Source: Methylocella tundrae (lineage in GTDB: Bacteria; Pseudomonadota; Alphaproteobacteria; Rhizobiales; Beijerinckiaceae). From it: a stretch of DNA of 64,000 nucleotides. The translations under genes and the position numbers were made by a program. The stretch covers positions 3,437,501 through 3,501,500 of the forward strand of contig NZ_CP139089.1 in NCBI RefSeq assembly GCF_038024855.1, read 5' to 3'. How positions within the stretch are numbered: the first letter of the stretch is position 1; each line of letters opens with the position of its first letter. Under the pieces are notes generated by a model. The model was given only the letters and a program-made list of their open reading frames with translations. It had not been told where the DNA came from and ran no database searches. This document shows positions 63,413 to 64,000 of the stretch, piece by piece.

Positions 63413-64000
63413 ATGCGCGCACCTAATGAAATCGATTTCTGGCGCGGCTTTGCTCTTCTGACGATCTTCGTCAACCATGTTCCTGGCCTCTATTTCGAGC
63501 GCTTCACCTATCGCAATGTGTCGCTGTCGGATTCCGCGGAACTCTTCGTGTTCCTCGCCGGCTGGGCGATGCGCAAGCTGATCGACGGCCCCGTCGCCTC
63601 GCTATCGGCGGGCGCTCTCGTGTTCCGGCTCGAAAGCCGCGCCTTGCATGTCTATGTCGCCCAGACCGTCATCACCGAGATCGCGATCGCCCTTCTCGCA
63701 GCTTCGGCGCTGCTTTTCGACGCCCCGTTTCTTCTCGACTGGCACAACGCCTCGGCCGTCTTCAATGATCCCGTCCGGGCGCATGTGGGGCTTGTCCTGC
63801 TCACCCATCAGCTTGGCTATTTCAACATTCTGCCGCTCTATGTCGTCCTGATGTTCGCCGCCCCCTTGATCGCGCTGACGCATCGCTTCGCGCCGCGGCT
63901 TCTGCTCCCGATCTCCTTTACGATCTACGCTTTCGCCTTGATAACGGGCGTCAATTTGCCCACCTGGCCGGTCGAGGGTACATGGTTCTTCAATCCGCTC
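63413..64000 (+). CDS. opgC: OpgC-like membrane protein (partial, runs off the end)
   Basis: The first 196 residues of an open frame that continues past the window. It begins RAPNEIDFWRGFALLTIFVNHVPG, typical of the OpgC/acyltransferase-3 group, then has LSDSAELFVFLAGWAMRK and several membrane helices. OpgC succinylates periplasmic glucans. GGAAG lies five bases before the ATG at 63413; in-frame ATGs at 63362 and 63368 are less likely. No opgG or opgH is seen within the window. Confidence 0.87.
   Translation, partial: MRAPNEIDFWRGFALLTIFVNHVPGLYFERFTYRNVSLSDSAELFVFLAGWAMRKLIDGPVASLSAGALVFRLESRALHVYVAQTVITEIAIALLAASALLFDAPFLLDWHNASAVFNDPVRAHVGLVLLTHQLGYFNILPLYVVLMFAAPLIALTHRFAPRLLLPISFTIYAFALITGVNLPTWPVEGTWFFNPL

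Overview
This is a 64 kb stretch of an ordinary alphaproteobacterial chromosome. The best fit is Hyphomicrobiales (Rhizobiales), probably the Beijerinckiaceae/Methylocystaceae neighbourhood. The supporting evidence is high G+C coding sequence, DUF2794, DUF4167 and GCG_CRPN-type small proteins, a phaR-phaA-phaB polyhydroxyalkanoate cluster, EcfG-like promoters (GGAAC-N16/17-xxTT), an alphaproteobacterial LexA box (GAAC-N7-GAAC), a ybhL-type leader RNA, and dispersed intergenic repeats of a style common in that order. The species cannot be named from the sequence alone. No phage, plasmid, CRISPR array, integrase or intact insertion sequence is visible.

Layout. 1-4.9 kb: the tail of a probable DUF2760 gene followed by two tandem Hsp70-family genes, the second with a long C-terminal extension. 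5.0-15.6 kb: a stress and accessory region holding a triple-repeat hydrophilic protein, DUF3175, DUF763, DUF4142, a double-PAS hybrid histidine kinase, a UvrD/Rep-type helicase next to DNA polymerase IV, and a small exported protein; several of these genes carry EcfG-like promoters. A low-G+C non-coding island lies at about 15.2-15.5 kb. 15.6-26.7 kb: SulP transporter, tRNA-Glu(CTC), cytochrome P450, ThpR, the conserved tesA / ABC ATPase / ABC permease group with a small cupin gene inserted, a Bax-inhibitor-1 family gene behind a ybhL leader, DUF4436 and DUF2794. 27-38 kb: htpG, prmC, DUF4167 behind a structured leader, a GCG_CRPN protein, clpB, gyrB and msrB. 38-46.6 kb: an alpha/beta hydrolase, a methyltransferase, gloB, a DUF985 cupin, the pha genes, and thiC under a TPP riboswitch. 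47-52 kb: autotransporter, DUF2165, an exported deaminase, rsuA and rsmC. 52-64 kb: uvrA, a dicarboxylate symporter, ssb, gyrA, a K+ channel, hspQ, a bifunctional NAD(P)HX repair enzyme and the start of opgC.

How the genes work together. Protein quality control is unusually well represented (two atypical Hsp70s, HtpG, ClpB, HspQ, MsrB). DNA repair and topology genes include uvrA, ssb, gyrA, gyrB, dinB and a helicase; ssb has a perfect SOS box. phaA and phaB make 3-hydroxybutyryl-CoA for polymer storage, with PhaR as the likely repressor. The points most worth a second look are the Hsp70 pair, the cluster of EcfG-like promoters, the symporter gene that separates uvrA from ssb and its SOS box, a 65-bp dispersed repeat present in two inverted copies, the low-G+C island, and the long structured leader of the DUF4167 gene. 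None of these is proven to be a new system.
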